A DNA stretch of 64,000 nucleotides from Jannaschia sp. S6380 (GTDB lineage: Bacteria; Pseudomonadota; Alphaproteobacteria; Rhodobacterales; Rhodobacteraceae), in contig NZ_JALKAS010000001.1 of NCBI RefSeq assembly GCF_023015695.1, forward strand, positions 1,736,001 to 1,800,000, in the 5' to 3' direction. This document shows, one piece after another, positions 1 through 9,158 of this stretch; the first letter of the stretch is position 1, and each line of letters starts with the position of its first letter. The translations under genes and the position numbers were made by a program. Below the pieces are notes generated by a model. The model did not search any database. It was not told where the DNA came from and saw only the letters and a list, made by a program, of their open reading frames with translations.

Positions 1-1
1 G

Positions 2-820
2 GAGATCGTGACGGTCTTCGACGACCGCGGCCGCGGCGAGTTCATGGCCGACATGGCAGCCTCGGCCCTGGCCGAAGGGGCGAGCCCGATCGGCGTCACG
101 GCCCGCGACACCCGCCGCGCCCTGAAGGCGACGCCGTCCTTCTTTCGCGCCGCGGGCAACCGGATGATGCTGTGCCGACTGGAGGCGCAGGACCATGCCG
201 AGGCCCCGACCGACGATCTGGCGCGCGGTCTGTCCGACCTCTACGATTTCGCGCCTGAGGCGATCGTATTCGTCGACCGCGACGGCACCATCGTGTCCGC
301 GAACGAGGCCTTCTTGAACATGACGGAGACCGGCCATGACGTCGCCATCCGGAACCGGTCCATCGCCGATTACCTGGGCCGCGGAATCGTCGACATGAAG
401 GTTCTGCTGGAAAACGCGACCCGGCAGGGGCGGATGCGCCTCTACTCCACCAAGCTGAATGGCCAGTACAGGGCCCAGCGCGCGGTCGAGATCTCGGCCA
501 CCGCCCTGGTCGATGCGCGCAATCCGGGTTTCGTCCTCGTCATGCGCGACGCGACCGTCGGTGACACCGCCCGCGCCTTGCAGGGGGGCGACGGGGCCCA
601 GGATGCGTCGCGTTCGGTGGTCGATCTGGTCGGCAGCGCGTCCCTCAAGGAGATCGTGGCCGACACGACCGAGGTGATCGAGAAGGTCTGCATCGAGGCG
701 GCGGTGGGCCTGACCTCGAACAATCGCGTCGCTGCGGCCGAGATGCTGGGCCTCTCGCGGCAATCCCTCTACGTCAAGCTTCGCAAGTACGGCATGGTCT
801 CGCGCGGCGAGGAGGACTGA
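2..820 (+). CDS. ppsR: Transcriptional regulator PpsR/CrtJ (3' part, 5' end outside window)
   Basis: C-terminal 272 residues of the redox- and light-responsive repressor of photosynthesis genes. The reading frame is open from the first full codon at base 2, so the N-terminal PAS region lies upstream of the window. Visible are a PAS domain (about window residues 75-185, FAPEAIVFVDRDGTIVSANE) and a C-terminal Fis-type helix-turn-helix (AAEMLGLSRQSLYVKLRKYG). A cysteine sits at the start of the DNA-binding region (EKVCIEAAV); this is the position of the redox cysteine known in Rhodobacter PpsR/CrtJ. The family binds TGT-N12-ACA palindromes, and sites of this form occur just downstream and at four other places in the window. 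Its place next to bchG matches Rhodobacter gene order. Identification is firm; only the missing 5' end is unknown. Confidence 0.95.
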   Translation, partial: EIVTVFDDRGRGEFMADMAASALAEGASPIGVTARDTRRALKATPSFFRAAGNRMMLCRLEAQDHAEAPTDDLARGLSDLYDFAPEAIVFVDRDGTIVSANEAFLNMTETGHDVAIRNRSIADYLGRGIVDMKVLLENATRQGRMRLYSTKLNGQYRAQRAVEISATALVDARNPGFVLVMRDATVGDTARALQGGDGAQDASRSVVDLVGSASLKEIVADTTEVIEKVCIEAAVGLTSNNRVAAAEMLGLSRQSLYVKLRKYGMVSRGEED

Positions 821-835
821 CGCCTCACGGTTTGC

Positions 836-853
836 TGTAACGTGATGTTTACA
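836..853. promoter_or_regulatory. PpsR-type palindrome (TGT-N12-ACA) upstream of bchG
   Basis: TGT at 836-838 and ACA at 851-853 are separated by exactly 12 bases (TGTAACGTGATGTTTACA). The site lies 15 bases after the ppsR stop codon and 36 bases before the bchG start, where a repressor would block the bchG-pucC-bchP-idi unit. The match to the known consensus is direct; the regulatory role is inferred. Confidence 0.75.
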
Positions 854-889
854 CTTGTCGGATCACGGACGTCCATTTAACCTGACATT

Positions 890-1798
890 ATGAGAGCGAC
901 TGCCGTCCTTCCGGCCGGCCGCTGGCCCGAACCGGCGGCGATGCTGCGGCTGCTCAAGCCGATCACGTGGTTCCCCCCCATGTGGGCATATCTCTGCGGC
1001 ACCGTCTCCTCGGGCATGTCCCCCACCGGGAGCTGGGGCCTGATCCTCCTCGGCGTCGTTCTTGCCGGCCCGATCGTCTGCGGGATGAGCCAGGCCGCGA
1101 ATGACTGGTGCGACCGCCATGTCGACGCAATCAACGAACCCGATCGTCCGATTCCGTCGGGCCGCGTTCCGGGTCGATGGGGCCTGGGCATCGCGCTGGC
1201 CATCACGGTGCTGGCACTCGTCGTCGGGTATCAGCTCGGCCCTTGGGGGTTCGGCGCGACCATCGTCGGCGTGGCCGCCGCCTGGGCCTATTCGGCGGAG
1301 CCCGTCCGGCTCAAACGATCAGGATGGTGGGGGCCCGGCCTCGTCGGCCTCTGCTACGAAGGGCTGCCCTGGATCACGGGCGCCGCCGTCCTGTCGGCGG
1401 GCGCGCCCGGCTGGCCCGTCGTCGCGGTGGCGCTCCTCTATGCGGCAGGGGCGCACGGGATCATGACGCTGAACGATTTCAAGGCGCTCGACGGCGACCG
1501 CCGGATGGGCGTCAACTCCCTTCCCGTAACGCTCGGCCCGGATCGCGCGGCGCGCGTCGCCTGCTGGACGATGGCCGTCCCGCAAGTCGCGGTGGCCGCG
1601 CTCCTGCTTCACTGGGACCGTCCGCTCCACGCCGCCGCCATCGCCGCGCTGCTGTTGGGGCAGATGCTGGCGATGCGCGTGCTGCTGACCGATCCGCGCG
1701 GCCGGGCCCCCTGGTACAACGCCACCGGCATCACCCTTTATGTCTCGGGCATGATGATCGCGGCCTTCGCGCTGCGCAGCTTCGGGGGCTTGGCCTGA
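890..1798 (+). CDS. bchG: Bacteriochlorophyll a synthase (esterase/prenyltransferase) BchG
   Basis: Integral-membrane UbiA-family prenyltransferase that esterifies bacteriochlorophyllide a with geranylgeranyl or phytyl diphosphate, the last assembly step of bacteriochlorophyll a. The 302-residue protein has the family start LLKPITWFPPMWAYLCG. It also has the Asp-rich diphosphate-binding motif NDWCDRHVDAINEPDRPIPSGR at about residues 68-90 (only part of it need be read: NDWCDRHVDA) and a second one, NDFKALDGDRRMG. Several hydrophobic helices follow. The length is normal for BchG. A PpsR-type palindrome lies upstream. The stop codon overlaps the start of the next gene by one base (TGATG), so the two are probably translationally coupled. 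BchP, which reduces the geranylgeranyl tail, is two genes downstream. Confidence 0.97.
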   Translation: MRATAVLPAGRWPEPAAMLRLLKPITWFPPMWAYLCGTVSSGMSPTGSWGLILLGVVLAGPIVCGMSQAANDWCDRHVDAINEPDRPIPSGRVPGRWGLGIALAITVLALVVGYQLGPWGFGATIVGVAAAWAYSAEPVRLKRSGWWGPGLVGLCYEGLPWITGAAVLSAGAPGWPVVAVALLYAAGAHGIMTLNDFKALDGDRRMGVNSLPVTLGPDRAARVACWTMAVPQVAVAALLLHWDRPLHAAAIAALLLGQMLAMRVLLTDPRGRAPWYNATGITLYVSGMMIAAFALRSFGGLA

Positions 1799-3078
1799 TG
1801 CTGGGCTGGGTCCAGATCGTCCGTCTGGGCCTGGTGCAGATGGCGCTGGGCGCGATCGTCGTGCTGACCACCTCGACCCTGAACCGGGTGATGGTGGTCG
1901 AGCTTGCCCTGCCCGCCACCCTGCCCGGCCTGCTGGTCGGTCTGCACTACGGCATCCAGATCACCCGCCCGAACTGGGGTTTCCGATCCGATACCGGCGG
2001 GGACCGCACCCGCTGGATCGTCGCGGGCATGGCGGTGCTGGCCCTGGGCGCGACGGGCGCCGCATGGGCGGTGCTGCTGTTCGAGGGGGCTGTCCTCTTG
2101 GGCATGATCGTCTCGCTTCTGGCCTATACGCTGATCGGGGTCGGCGTGGGCGCGTCGGGCACCTCGCTTCTCGCCCTGCTCGCGACCGCCACGGCGCCCG
2201 AGCGGCGCGCGGCGGCGGCCATGATCGTCTGGCTGATGATGATCTTCGGCATCGCGATGACGGCGGGCGTGGTGGGAACGCTGCTGGATCCCTATTCCCA
2301 CGGTCTGCTGGTCCGCGTCGTGGGCACGGTCTCGCTGCTGGCGGTCCTGCTGGCCGGCCTTGCCGTCTACGGGATCGAGCGACGGACCGTGGCGCCCCGC
2401 GAGCCCGACCCCGCCCCGTTCCGCCAGGGCCTGCGCGAGGTCTGGGCCGAACGGCGAACGCGGCATTTCACCATCTTCGTGTTCCTGTCGATGACGGCCT
2501 ATTTCATGCAGGAACTGATACTGGAGCCCTATGCCGGCCTCGTGTTCGGCCTGACCCCGGGCGAGACGACGACGCTCAGCGGTGCACAAAACGGCGGTGT
2601 CTTCCTCGGCATGCTGGCCGTGGGCCTTCTGCTGTCGGGCTTTCGCATCGGTGGCCTGCGCGGCTGGATCGTTCTGGGTTGCCTCGGCTCCTGCGCGGCA
2701 CTGGCCGTCATCGCCTCGATCGGGCCTATGGGCGCGCGGGACCTGCTGCTGCCTTCGGTCGTGGCGCTGGGCCTCTTCAACGGGATGTTCGCCGTGGCTG
2801 CCATCGGCGCGATGATGGCGCTTGCCGGCCAGGGTCGGGACCGGCGCGAGGGCACGCGCATGGGTCTCTGGGGCGCGGCGCAGGCCTGTGCCGCGGGCTT
2901 CGGCGGGCTGGCCGGCGCGGCGCTGGTCGACCTCGCCCGCGCGGCCCTGACCACCGATGCCCAGGCCTTCGGCACCGTGTTCCTGTTCGAAGCGGGCCTC
3001 TTCGTCGCCGCCGCCTGGATGGCGGCCATCATCATCGACGGTCGGCGCAGCGCCCCCGTCGTCATACCGGGGGAATGA
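1798..3078 (+). CDS. BCH/PucC-family membrane protein (bch2-like pigment-assembly transporter)
   Basis: A 426-residue polytopic protein with about 12 hydrophobic segments, of the PucC/LhaA branch of the major facilitator superfamily. Family members assist assembly of light-harvesting complexes or handle bacteriochlorophyll at the membrane. The early segment VELALPATLPGLLVGLHYG and the later GFRSDTGGDRTRWI and GLWGAAQACAAG are typical of the family. It starts at the ATG overlapping the bchG stop (TGATG) and is followed at once by bchP. This matches the Rhodobacter gene known as bch2/orf428/pucC-like between bchG and bchP. No pucBA (LH2) genes are in the window, so a role with bacteriochlorophyll delivery or LH1 is more likely than an LH2-specific one. 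Confidence 0.88.
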   Translation: MLGWVQIVRLGLVQMALGAIVVLTTSTLNRVMVVELALPATLPGLLVGLHYGIQITRPNWGFRSDTGGDRTRWIVAGMAVLALGATGAAWAVLLFEGAVLLGMIVSLLAYTLIGVGVGASGTSLLALLATATAPERRAAAAMIVWLMMIFGIAMTAGVVGTLLDPYSHGLLVRVVGTVSLLAVLLAGLAVYGIERRTVAPREPDPAPFRQGLREVWAERRTRHFTIFVFLSMTAYFMQELILEPYAGLVFGLTPGETTTLSGAQNGGVFLGMLAVGLLLSGFRIGGLRGWIVLGCLGSCAALAVIASIGPMGARDLLLPSVVALGLFNGMFAVAAIGAMMALAGQGRDRREGTRMGLWGAAQACAAGFGGLAGAALVDLARAALTTDAQAFGTVFLFEAGLFVAAAWMAAIIIDGRRSAPVVIPGE

Positions 3079-3080
3079 CC

Positions 3081-4259
3081 ATGTTCGACGTCGTCGTCAT
3101 TGGCGCGGGTCCGGCCGGCGCCACCGCCGCAGAAGATCTCGCACGATCCGGCCGCAAGGTCGCCTTTCTGGACCGCGCCGGGCGGATCAAGCCTTGCGGC
3201 GGCGCCATTCCGCCCCGGCTGGTTCAGGACTTCGCCATCACCGACGACCAGATCGTCGCCCGCATCGCCACCGCGCGCATGATCTCGCCCACCGGGCGCC
3301 GCGTCGATATCCCGATCGAGAACGGCTATGTCGGCATGGTCGACCGCGAGCATTTCGATGCCTTCCTGCGCGACCGCGCCGAACAGGCCGGCGCCACCCG
3401 CGTCACGGGCACGTTCCAGGCCATCGAACGCGACGCCGACGGCACGCATGTCCGTTACCGCGACAAGGCCAGCGGCCGGACCGAACGCCTGACCACCCGC
3501 CTGATCGTGGGCGCGGACGGGGCCCGCTCGGCCGTCGCGCGGGCCGAGGTTCCCGGCGGCGACACCATCCCCTACGTCATCGCCTACCACGAAGTGATCG
3601 AGGCGCCCGAACCAACCCCCGGCTACGACCCGAAACGCTGCGACGTGATCTATGACGGCGCGATCTCGCCCGACTTCTACGGCTGGGTCTTTCCGCATGG
3701 CGGCCAGGCCAGCGTCGGCATGGGCACCCAGGTGCCCGGCGTCGACCTGAAACGCGCCACCGCCGACCTGCGCGCCGCCGCGGGCCTCGCCGATTGCCGC
3801 ACCATCCGCCGCGAGGGCGCGCCGATCCCGCTCAAGCCGCTGGATCGCTGGGACAACGGCCGCGACGTGGTGCTGGCCGGCGACGCGGCGGGCGTGGTCG
3901 CGCCGTCTTCGGGCGAGGGGATCTACTACGCCATGGTCGGCGGACGGGTCGCGGCGAGTGCTGCCGCCGCCATGCTGACGACCGGACGCGTCCGCGACCT
4001 GCAACTGGCCCGCCGCCTGTTCATGCGCGAGCACAAACAGGTGTTCCGCGTCCTGGGCGCCATGCAGAACGCCTATTATCGAAGCGACGAACGCCGCGAA
4101 CGGTTCGTATCGCTCTGCCACGATATCGACGTCCAACGTCTGACCTTCGAGGCCTACATGAACAAGCGTCTCGTCAAGGCGCGGCCCATGGCGCATCTGA
4201 AGATCGGGCTGAAGAACCTGGCCCATCTGTCGCGCCTGGTGGCCGCAACCCGCACGTGA
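3081..4259 (+). CDS. bchP: Geranylgeranyl diphosphate/bacteriochlorophyll reductase BchP
   Basis: FAD-dependent reductase that saturates three double bonds of the geranylgeranyl chain to give the phytyl tail of bacteriochlorophyll a. The N-terminal Rossmann motif VVIGAGPAGATAAEDLARSG, the family signature KPCGGAIPP and the second FAD motif GDAAGVVAPSSGEGIYYAM are all visible. The length, 392 residues, is normal. An in-frame ATG two codons earlier (3075) abuts the purine-rich GGGGGA, so the ATG at 3081 has the better ribosome-binding-site spacing and was chosen. The end overlaps the GTG start of idi (GTGA). Confidence 0.96.
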   Translation: MFDVVVIGAGPAGATAAEDLARSGRKVAFLDRAGRIKPCGGAIPPRLVQDFAITDDQIVARIATARMISPTGRRVDIPIENGYVGMVDREHFDAFLRDRAEQAGATRVTGTFQAIERDADGTHVRYRDKASGRTERLTTRLIVGADGARSAVARAEVPGGDTIPYVIAYHEVIEAPEPTPGYDPKRCDVIYDGAISPDFYGWVFPHGGQASVGMGTQVPGVDLKRATADLRAAAGLADCRTIRREGAPIPLKPLDRWDNGRDVVLAGDAAGVVAPSSGEGIYYAMVGGRVAASAAAAMLTTGRVRDLQLARRLFMREHKQVFRVLGAMQNAYYRSDERRERFVSLCHDIDVQRLTFEAYMNKRLVKARPMAHLKIGLKNLAHLSRLVAATRT

Positions 4260-4780
4260 CGGCGCGGATCCCGGCCTGGGTCGGCGACACGCTCATGCCG
4301 GTCGACAAGCTGGAAGTGCATCGCCGCGGATTGCGTCACATGGCGGTCTCGGTCTTCGTGGTCGACCGGCGCCGGCTTCTCGTCCAGCAGCGCGCCCTCG
4401 CAAAATACCATACGCCGGGCCTCTGGGCGAACACCTGCTGCACCCACCCGCACTGGCAGGAACATCCCGACGACTGCGCCGCCCGACGCCTGGGCGAGGA
4501 GCTGGGCATCACCGACCTGCCCCTGCGCCATCGCGGGCGGCTGGAATACCGCGCCGAAGTCGGCGGCGGCATGATCGAGCACGAGGTGGTCGATATCTAC
4601 CTTGGGCATTCGGACCCGTCGCTGCGGATCGAACCCGACCCGGCGGAGGTGCAGGACACCGACTGGATCGATCTCGACGTCCTGGCCGGTCAGGCCGAGC
4701 GCAAGCCGGAACGTTTCACGCCCTGGCTGCGGATCTACCTGAAGAACCACCTGCGCACCATCTTCGGCACGCTGCACTGA
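4256..4780 (+). CDS. idi: Isopentenyl-diphosphate delta-isomerase, type I
   Basis: Interconverts isopentenyl and dimethylallyl diphosphate and so supplies precursors to CrtE and to the chlorophyll tail. It has the Nudix-like fold, with the catalytic cysteine in NTCCTHPHW (about residue 61) and the acidic site IEHEVVD (Glu about 110). The GTG start at 4256 overlaps the bchP stop. It was chosen because it gives the full family N-terminus (IPAWVGDTLMPVDKLE) and the usual length of about 175 residues. Its location after bchP matches Rhodobacter. It converges with dxs, with 10 bases between the stops. Confidence 0.95.
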   Translation: MTARIPAWVGDTLMPVDKLEVHRRGLRHMAVSVFVVDRRRLLVQQRALAKYHTPGLWANTCCTHPHWQEHPDDCAARRLGEELGITDLPLRHRGRLEYRAEVGGGMIEHEVVDIYLGHSDPSLRIEPDPAEVQDTDWIDLDVLAGQAERKPERFTPWLRIYLKNHLRTIFGTLH

Positions 4781-4795
4781 CCGAACCTTGTCAGT
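4776..4795. terminator. Possible short bidirectional hairpin between idi and dxs
   Basis: ACTGAC (4776-4781) and GTCAGT (4790-4795) form a 6-bp stem with an 8-base loop that spans both stop codons of the convergent idi and dxs genes. There is no T-tract, so it is weak as an intrinsic terminator, but it is the only structure available in the 10-base gap. Confidence 0.3.
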
Positions 4796-6722
4796 CGGCC
4801 ATCGGACGGGCCATGGCCGGGCGGATGCCGGCGGCCTCCAGCGCGGTGGCCGCGATGTCGGTCGCCGTCAGGCCCGCGTCGGCGTACATCGCGGCCGGCG
4901 CGGCCTGTTCGATGAACCGGTCCGGCAGCGTCATGCAGCGGATGGCGCAGCGCCCGTCCAGAAGCCCCTCGTTCGCCAGATAGTGCAGTACGGCTGCCCC
5001 GAACCCGCCGCGCGCGCCCTGCTCCACCGTGATCAGCGCGTCGTGGTCGCGCAACAGTCGGCGCACCAGCGCGCGGTCCAGCGGCTTGGCGAAGCGGGCA
5101 TCGGCCACCGTGGGCGTGACACCGAAGCGAGACATCTCCTCGGCCGCTTCCAGACAGGTTGCCAGATGCGCGCCCAGCGACAGCAGCGCGATGCCCTTCC
5201 CCTCGCGGACGATCCGGCCCTTGCCGATCTCGAGCACCCGCCCACGCTCGGGCATGTCGACGCCCACCCCCTCGCCGCGGGGATAGCGGAAGGCGATCGG
5301 TCCGGCGTCGTGGGCGGCGGCGGTGGCGACCATATGCACCAGCTCGGCCTCGTCGGCGGCGGCCATGACGGTGAAGTTGGGCAGGTTCGACAGGTAGGCC
5401 AGGTCGAACGCACCGGCATGGGTCGCCCCGTCGGCCCCCACCAGGCCCGCGCGGTCGATGGCGAAGCGCACGGGCAGGTTCTGCAGGGCCACGTCGTGGA
5501 CGATCTGGTCGTAGCCGCGCTGCAGGAAGGTCGAATAGATCGCGCAGAACGGCCGCAGCCCGCTCGCCGCCAGTCCGGCGGCGAAGGTCACGCCGTGTTG
5601 CTCGGCGATGCCGACGTCGAAGACGCGGTCCGGCATCGCCTCGGCCAGGATGTTCAGGCCCGTTCCCGACGGCATCGCCGCGGTCACCGCGACGATCCGC
5701 GGGTCGTCGCGGGCCGCCTCGCGGAGCGCCGCGCCGAACACCTTGGTATAGCCGGGCGCGTTCGGACGGGCCTTGGCCTGGGTGCCGGTCGCGGGGTCGA
5801 ACCTGGCGACCCCGTGATAGCGGTCGGCGGCATTCTCGGCCGGGGCGTATCCGCGTCCCTTGACCGTGCAGCAATGGATCAGGACGGGCCCCGTCGCGCG
5901 CGTCCGCGCGGCCCGGAACGCGCCCAGAAGCTGGGTCATGTCATGGCCGTCGATCGGACCCAGATACTGAAACCCCAGCTCCTCGAACAGCGTGCCGTCG
6001 CCGCCCGGCATCCGCCCCGTCACCAGCGCCCGTGCGCGGCGGGCATGGTCACGCAGCGGCCCCGGAAGCGTCGTCTCGAACCCCTCGGCCATCCGGTGCA
6101 GCGCGCCCATGGGCCCGTCATAGAGGCCGGACATGTAGCGCGACATCGCGCCCACCGGCGGGGCGATCGACATCTCGTTGTCGTTCAGGATCACGAACAG
6201 GCGCCGGCCCGATGCACCCGCGTTGTTCATCGCCTCGTAGGCCATGCCCGCGCTGATCGCACCGTCCCCGATCACGGCGATGGAATCGCCGGTGTCCATC
6301 CCCATGTCGCGTCCGACCGCGAAGCCCAGCGCCGCCGAGATCGAGGTCGAGGAATGTGCCGCGCCGAACGGGTCGTATTCGCTTTCGGATCGTTTGGTGA
6401 ACCCGCTCAGCCCGCCCTCCTGGCGCAGCGTGCGGATCCGGTCGCGCCGTCCGGTCAGGATCTTGTGTGGGTAGCATTGGTGCCCGACATCCCAGATCAG
6501 CTTGTCGCGCGGTGTATCGAACACGGCGTGCAGCGCGACGGTCATCTCTACCACGCCCAGCGACGATCCCAAATGCCCGCCCGTCTCGGACACGGCCGAG
6601 ATCGTCTCGGCCCGCAACTCCCGGGCCAGCGCGGCCAGGGCTTCGTCGGGCAGGCGCCGCAGGTCGGCCGGTTGCGCTATTGCGTCCAGCAAGGTGGGCG
6701 ATTTGGATCTATCGGAACACAT
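4791..6722 (-). CDS. dxs: 1-deoxy-D-xylulose-5-phosphate synthase
   Basis: Thiamine-diphosphate enzyme that condenses pyruvate and glyceraldehyde 3-phosphate, the entry step of the MEP isoprenoid pathway. At 643 residues it is full length. It has the TPP motif [18 protein letters not shown] (from about residue 152) and the transketolase-type segment [18 protein letters not shown]. The ATG at 6722 was chosen because GGAGGT lies at the right distance upstream and the family N-terminus follows; the frame is open further upstream but without homology. It is last in the crt-bch-puf superoperon, after pufX, as in Rhodobacter, and so links isoprenoid supply to pigment synthesis. Confidence 0.97.
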   Translation of the reverse strand: MCSDRSKSPTLLDAIAQPADLRRLPDEALAALARELRAETISAVSETGGHLGSSLGVVEMTVALHAVFDTPRDKLIWDVGHQCYPHKILTGRRDRIRTLRQEGGLSGFTKRSESEYDPFGAAHSSTSISAALGFAVGRDMGMDTGDSIAVIGDGAISAGMAYEAMNNAGASGRRLFVILNDNEMSIAPPVGAMSRYMSGLYDGPMGALHRMAEGFETTLPGPLRDHARRARALVTGRMPGGDGTLFEELGFQYLGPIDGHDMTQLLGAFRAARTRATGPVLIHCCTVKGRGYAPAENAADRYHGVARFDPATGTQAKARPNAPGYTKVFGAALREAARDDPRIVAVTAAMPSGTGLNILAEAMPDRVFDVGIAEQHGVTFAAGLAASGLRPFCAIYSTFLQRGYDQIVHDVALQNLPVRFAIDRAGLVGADGATHAGAFDLAYLSNLPNFTVMAAADEAELVHMVATAAAHDAGPIAFRYPRGEGVGVDMPERGRVLEIGKGRIVREGKGIALLSLGAHLATCLEAAEEMSRFGVTPTVADARFAKPLDRALVRRLLRDHDALITVEQGARGGFGAAVLHYLANEGLLDGRCAIRCMTLPDRFIEQAAPAAMYADAGLTATDIAATALEAAGIRPAMARPMAD

Positions 6723-6747
6723 GGCGACCTCCGGTCTGGAAGGGCCG

Positions 6748-6764
6748 GGCACGGCGGGCGTGCC
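6748..6764 (-). other. Hairpin in pufX-dxs gap
   Basis: GGCACG (6748-6753) and CGTGCC (6759-6764) form a 6-bp GC-rich stem with a 5-base loop in the 101-base gap between pufX and dxs. No T-run follows. It may attenuate read-through or protect the puf mRNA 3' end. This is inferred from position only. Confidence 0.35.
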
Positions 6765-6823
6765 GGGCAGATGCCGGGGGCGGCGTCTACGGACCCCGCC
6801 GCCAGCGCGGGCCATCCCAGGGC

Positions 6824-7066
6824 CTAGAGGACGTCTTGCGTGACCGGCCCCGGCAGAACGACCGAGGAGGTGGGCGTCGGGTCCCAGGCCTCTTTCGACT
6901 CGGGCGGCAGCAGGCGGCTGACGCCCAGGAGGATCCAGCCCAGGATCAGGATCGCGAAGCACAGGATCGCGGCATAGGCCGCCCCCTTCAGCATCAGCGC
7001 CAGTACATCGGCCCGCAACCGGAAGCCGCCTGTGGACGTCTTGAGGTAGTCGTGATTGTCGCTCAT
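6824..7066 (-). CDS. pufX: Reaction-centre/LH1-associated protein PufX
   Basis: 80-residue single-span membrane protein directly after pufM. In Rhodobacter, PufX opens the LH1 ring for quinone exchange and organises RC-LH1 dimers. Visible are a polar N-terminus (about 1-24), one hydrophobic helix (about 28-52, preceded by MLKG and ending GVSRLLP) and a polar C-terminal tail. PufX sequences diverge strongly, so the call rests on position, size and topology. The ATG at 7066 has GGGAG upstream and lies 11 bases after pufM. There is no cytochrome pufC in its place, which puts the reaction centre in the soluble-cytochrome-donor class. Confidence 0.88.
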   Translation of the reverse strand: MSDNHDYLKTSTGGFRLRADVLALMLKGAAYAAILCFAILILGWILLGVSRLLPPESKEAWDPTPTSSVVLPGPVTQDVL

Positions 7067-7077
7067 CTCATCGCTCC

Positions 7078-8004
7078 CTATTCCAGCGGCGCATAGCCGT
7101 GCTCCTGCGCCCAGACATACCAGTTGTCGACGACGGTGCCCGTCAGCAGGATGCCGATGCCGCCGGTCAGCGTGGTCAGCACCGCGAACCACCACGCCCA
7201 GCGGTGGATCCCCTCCATCGAGGCGTTGAACCCCATGGTCCAGCGCCAGAACAGCGAGGCGCGTTCCGTGGCCGTGCCTCGGTCGACGATCTGCTCGATC
7301 TCGCGCTCGCCGCCGAAGCGGCTGACGGCGAGGATCGTGGCACCATGCATCGCGAAGAGAAGCGCCGAACCATAGAGGAACACGATCGAGAGCGCGTGGA
7401 ACGGGTTGTAGAACAGGTTCCCGTAGGTGATCGAGAACAGGTTCGTCCAATCCAGATGCGGGAAGATGCCGTAGGGCACCATCTCGGACCAGGATCCCAT
7501 CAGTAGGGGCCGGAACAGGCCCAGCACCAGAAACAGCCAGATCGCCGAGGCGAAGGCCCAGCTGACATGCTTGCCCAGACCCAGCTCCTCGGCCCGGAGG
7601 TAGGTGCGGATCCACCAGCAGATCACGCTGACCAGCAGGAAGAACGACGCGATAAGGAAGTATCCCCCCTCGCCCATCGGCGGGATGCCCAGCCCGTATT
7701 CCGGCGAGGGCGGCTCCAGCGCTAGCCAGAACAGGTCACGGATGAACAGCGCCGGGTTGTAGCCGACCTGGTGCCAGAACGACATGCCGACCATGAAGAA
7801 CCACGCGAACCCGGTGGCCAGCGACACCACCCCGAACACGCCCAGGTGAATCGGCCCCAGCTGCGCGTTCCCGAAGGTGCCCAGCAGTTGCGAGAACCGC
7901 GCGGACCGCGTCCGTTCCTGCCCCAGATTGGCGGGTGTGATCACGCCCATCTCGGGGGGACCCTGAACCTGCACCTGGGTGAAGATGTTCTGATATTCAG
8001 CCAT
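7078..8004 (-). CDS. pufM: Photosynthetic reaction centre M subunit
   Basis: 308-residue core subunit of the type II reaction centre. It binds bacteriochlorophylls, bacteriopheophytin, the QA quinone and the non-haem iron with PufL. The sequence is strongly conserved and has five membrane spans. Segments include the accessory/special-pair region [20 protein letters not shown] and the iron/quinone region [20 protein letters not shown]. The length is standard. It lies 14 bases downstream of pufL and is followed by pufX. Confidence 0.98.
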   Translation of the reverse strand: MAEYQNIFTQVQVQGPPEMGVITPANLGQERTRSARFSQLLGTFGNAQLGPIHLGVFGVVSLATGFAWFFMVGMSFWHQVGYNPALFIRDLFWLALEPPSPEYGLGIPPMGEGGYFLIASFFLLVSVICWWIRTYLRAEELGLGKHVSWAFASAIWLFLVLGLFRPLLMGSWSEMVPYGIFPHLDWTNLFSITYGNLFYNPFHALSIVFLYGSALLFAMHGATILAVSRFGGEREIEQIVDRGTATERASLFWRWTMGFNASMEGIHRWAWWFAVLTTLTGGIGILLTGTVVDNWYVWAQEHGYAPLE

Positions 8005-8018
8005 TGCTCATATCCCCC

Positions 8019-8849
8019 TTACAGATCCGCCCACCAGGGCAGCAAAGCGTACCAGTCCCACCAGACGATCCATTCGTCGAACCAGATCGTCCCCGAGATC
8101 ACGATGCAGATCGCGCTCCAGAACCCGGCATTCAGCGCCAGGAACAGTCCCAGTCGGTGGATACCCAGCGGGCCGATGGAATAACCGATCAGATCGCGGA
8201 AATAGGTGTCCTCGTGATCGGGCGACTTCACCAGCTCACCCTTGCCCGGATTGACCGCCGACAGCACCAGCGAGCCGTGCAGCGCCAGCGCGAAGCACGT
8301 CGTGAAGAAGAACGTGATCGCGATCATGTGCGCGGGGTTGTAGTGGAAGTTGCCGTAGGCGTAGCCCACGTTGTTCACCCAATCGAGATGGCTCCAGATG
8401 CCATAGGGAAAGCCGTGCCCCCATGCGCCCATCAGGACGGGCCGGATCACCACCAGCGTGACATAGGCCAGGATTGCTATGGAAAAGGCGAAGGGCACGT
8501 GGAAGCCCATGCCCAGCTTTCGGCAGATCTCCACCTGGCGCAACGCCCAGCTGCAGAATGCCCCGATCGCGCAGATCGTGATCATCTGCCAGAGCCCGCC
8601 CTCGCCCAGCGGCGCGAAGGCCAGCCCGTATTCCAAAGGCGGTGGATCGATCGAGATGAGCCACGGATTCCAGGTGTCGCCCAGCGACGCCCCGTAGAAG
8701 ATCAGCAGCGTCCCCAGGATTGCGAAGAACGCGGTCGTGACGCCGAAGAAGCCGACGAAGAACGGCCCGATCCAGAAATCGAACAGATCGCCGCCCACGA
8801 GCGTCCCGCCCCGGACGCGGTATTTTCTCTCGAAGTTGAGCTGAGCCAT
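8019..8849 (-). CDS. pufL: Photosynthetic reaction centre L subunit
   Basis: 276-residue reaction-centre L subunit, partner of PufM, carrying the QB site. The conserved N-terminus [20 protein letters not shown], the special-pair/accessory region [20 protein letters not shown] and the QB-site segment [13 protein letters not shown] are all present. There are five hydrophobic helices and the length is standard. It is separated from pufA by 126 bases holding a strong hairpin. Confidence 0.98.
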   Translation of the reverse strand: MAQLNFERKYRVRGGTLVGGDLFDFWIGPFFVGFFGVTTAFFAILGTLLIFYGASLGDTWNPWLISIDPPPLEYGLAFAPLGEGGLWQMITICAIGAFCSWALRQVEICRKLGMGFHVPFAFSIAILAYVTLVVIRPVLMGAWGHGFPYGIWSHLDWVNNVGYAYGNFHYNPAHMIAITFFFTTCFALALHGSLVLSAVNPGKGELVKSPDHEDTYFRDLIGYSIGPLGIHRLGLFLALNAGFWSAICIVISGTIWFDEWIVWWDWYALLPWWADL

Positions 8850-8913
8850 CGTCCCACTCCTTGGCGTCGCGGCCGGCCCGGGTCGGGTGGCGGCCGTTCA
8901 TGTGTCTGGGGTT

Positions 8914-8952
8914 CGCTGCGGCCGGGATCCCGGGGGGATCGCGCCCGCAGCG
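8914..8952 (-). other. pufA-pufL intercistronic hairpin
   Basis: Outer arms CGCTGCGG (8914-8921) and CCGCAGCG (8945-8952) pair, as do inner arms GATCCC (8926-8931) and GGGATC (8935-8940). Together they make a long, GC-rich stem-loop just after pufBA. In Rhodobacter the equivalent hairpin blocks 3' exonuclease decay and keeps the LH1 (pufBA) mRNA in excess over pufLM. The structure is seen; the function is inferred from that precedent. Confidence 0.7.
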
Positions 8953-8975
8953 GTCTTATCGGATCGCCGAACGGT

Positions 8976-9149
8976 TCATTCGGCGATGACGACCACCTCT
9001 TCGGCGAACGCGCGCTCGAACCAGTTCGTCTGTGGATTGCTCAGCAGGACGAGATGAATCATCACCGCCAGCAGGAACAGAAAGACGCCCTGGAATACGA
9101 AGACGCGACGCGGATCGAAGATCAGCCATATCTTGTAGAACTGTGCCAT
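8976..9149 (-). CDS. pufA: Light-harvesting complex 1 alpha chain
   Basis: 57-residue LH1 alpha polypeptide translated from the reverse strand: [20 protein letters not shown], then one hydrophobic span with the bacteriochlorophyll-ligating histidine at residue 32 (VMIHLVLLS), then the LH1-type tail around [10 protein letters not shown]. It lies 9 bases after pufB and upstream of pufL. LH1 rather than LH2 is indicated by its place in the puf operon and the FDPRRVF motif. Confidence 0.96.
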   Translation of the reverse strand: MAQFYKIWLIFDPRRVFVFQGVFLFLLAVMIHLVLLSNPQTNWFERAFAEEVVVIAE

Positions 9150-9158
9150 CGCGCCCCC

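Noticed and set aside
2529..4226. 565-residue minus-strand frame opposite the pucC-like gene and bchP
   Set aside because: Spans two real genes on the other strand and has only low-complexity Arg/Gly/Ala sequence.
4788..6827. 679-residue open frame opposite dxs
   Set aside because: Shadow frame from third-position GC bias; dxs on the other strand is full length.
6824..7066. pufC or a partial pufC after pufM
   Set aside because: No CxxCH haem motif in the 80-residue protein; its single span and size fit PufX.
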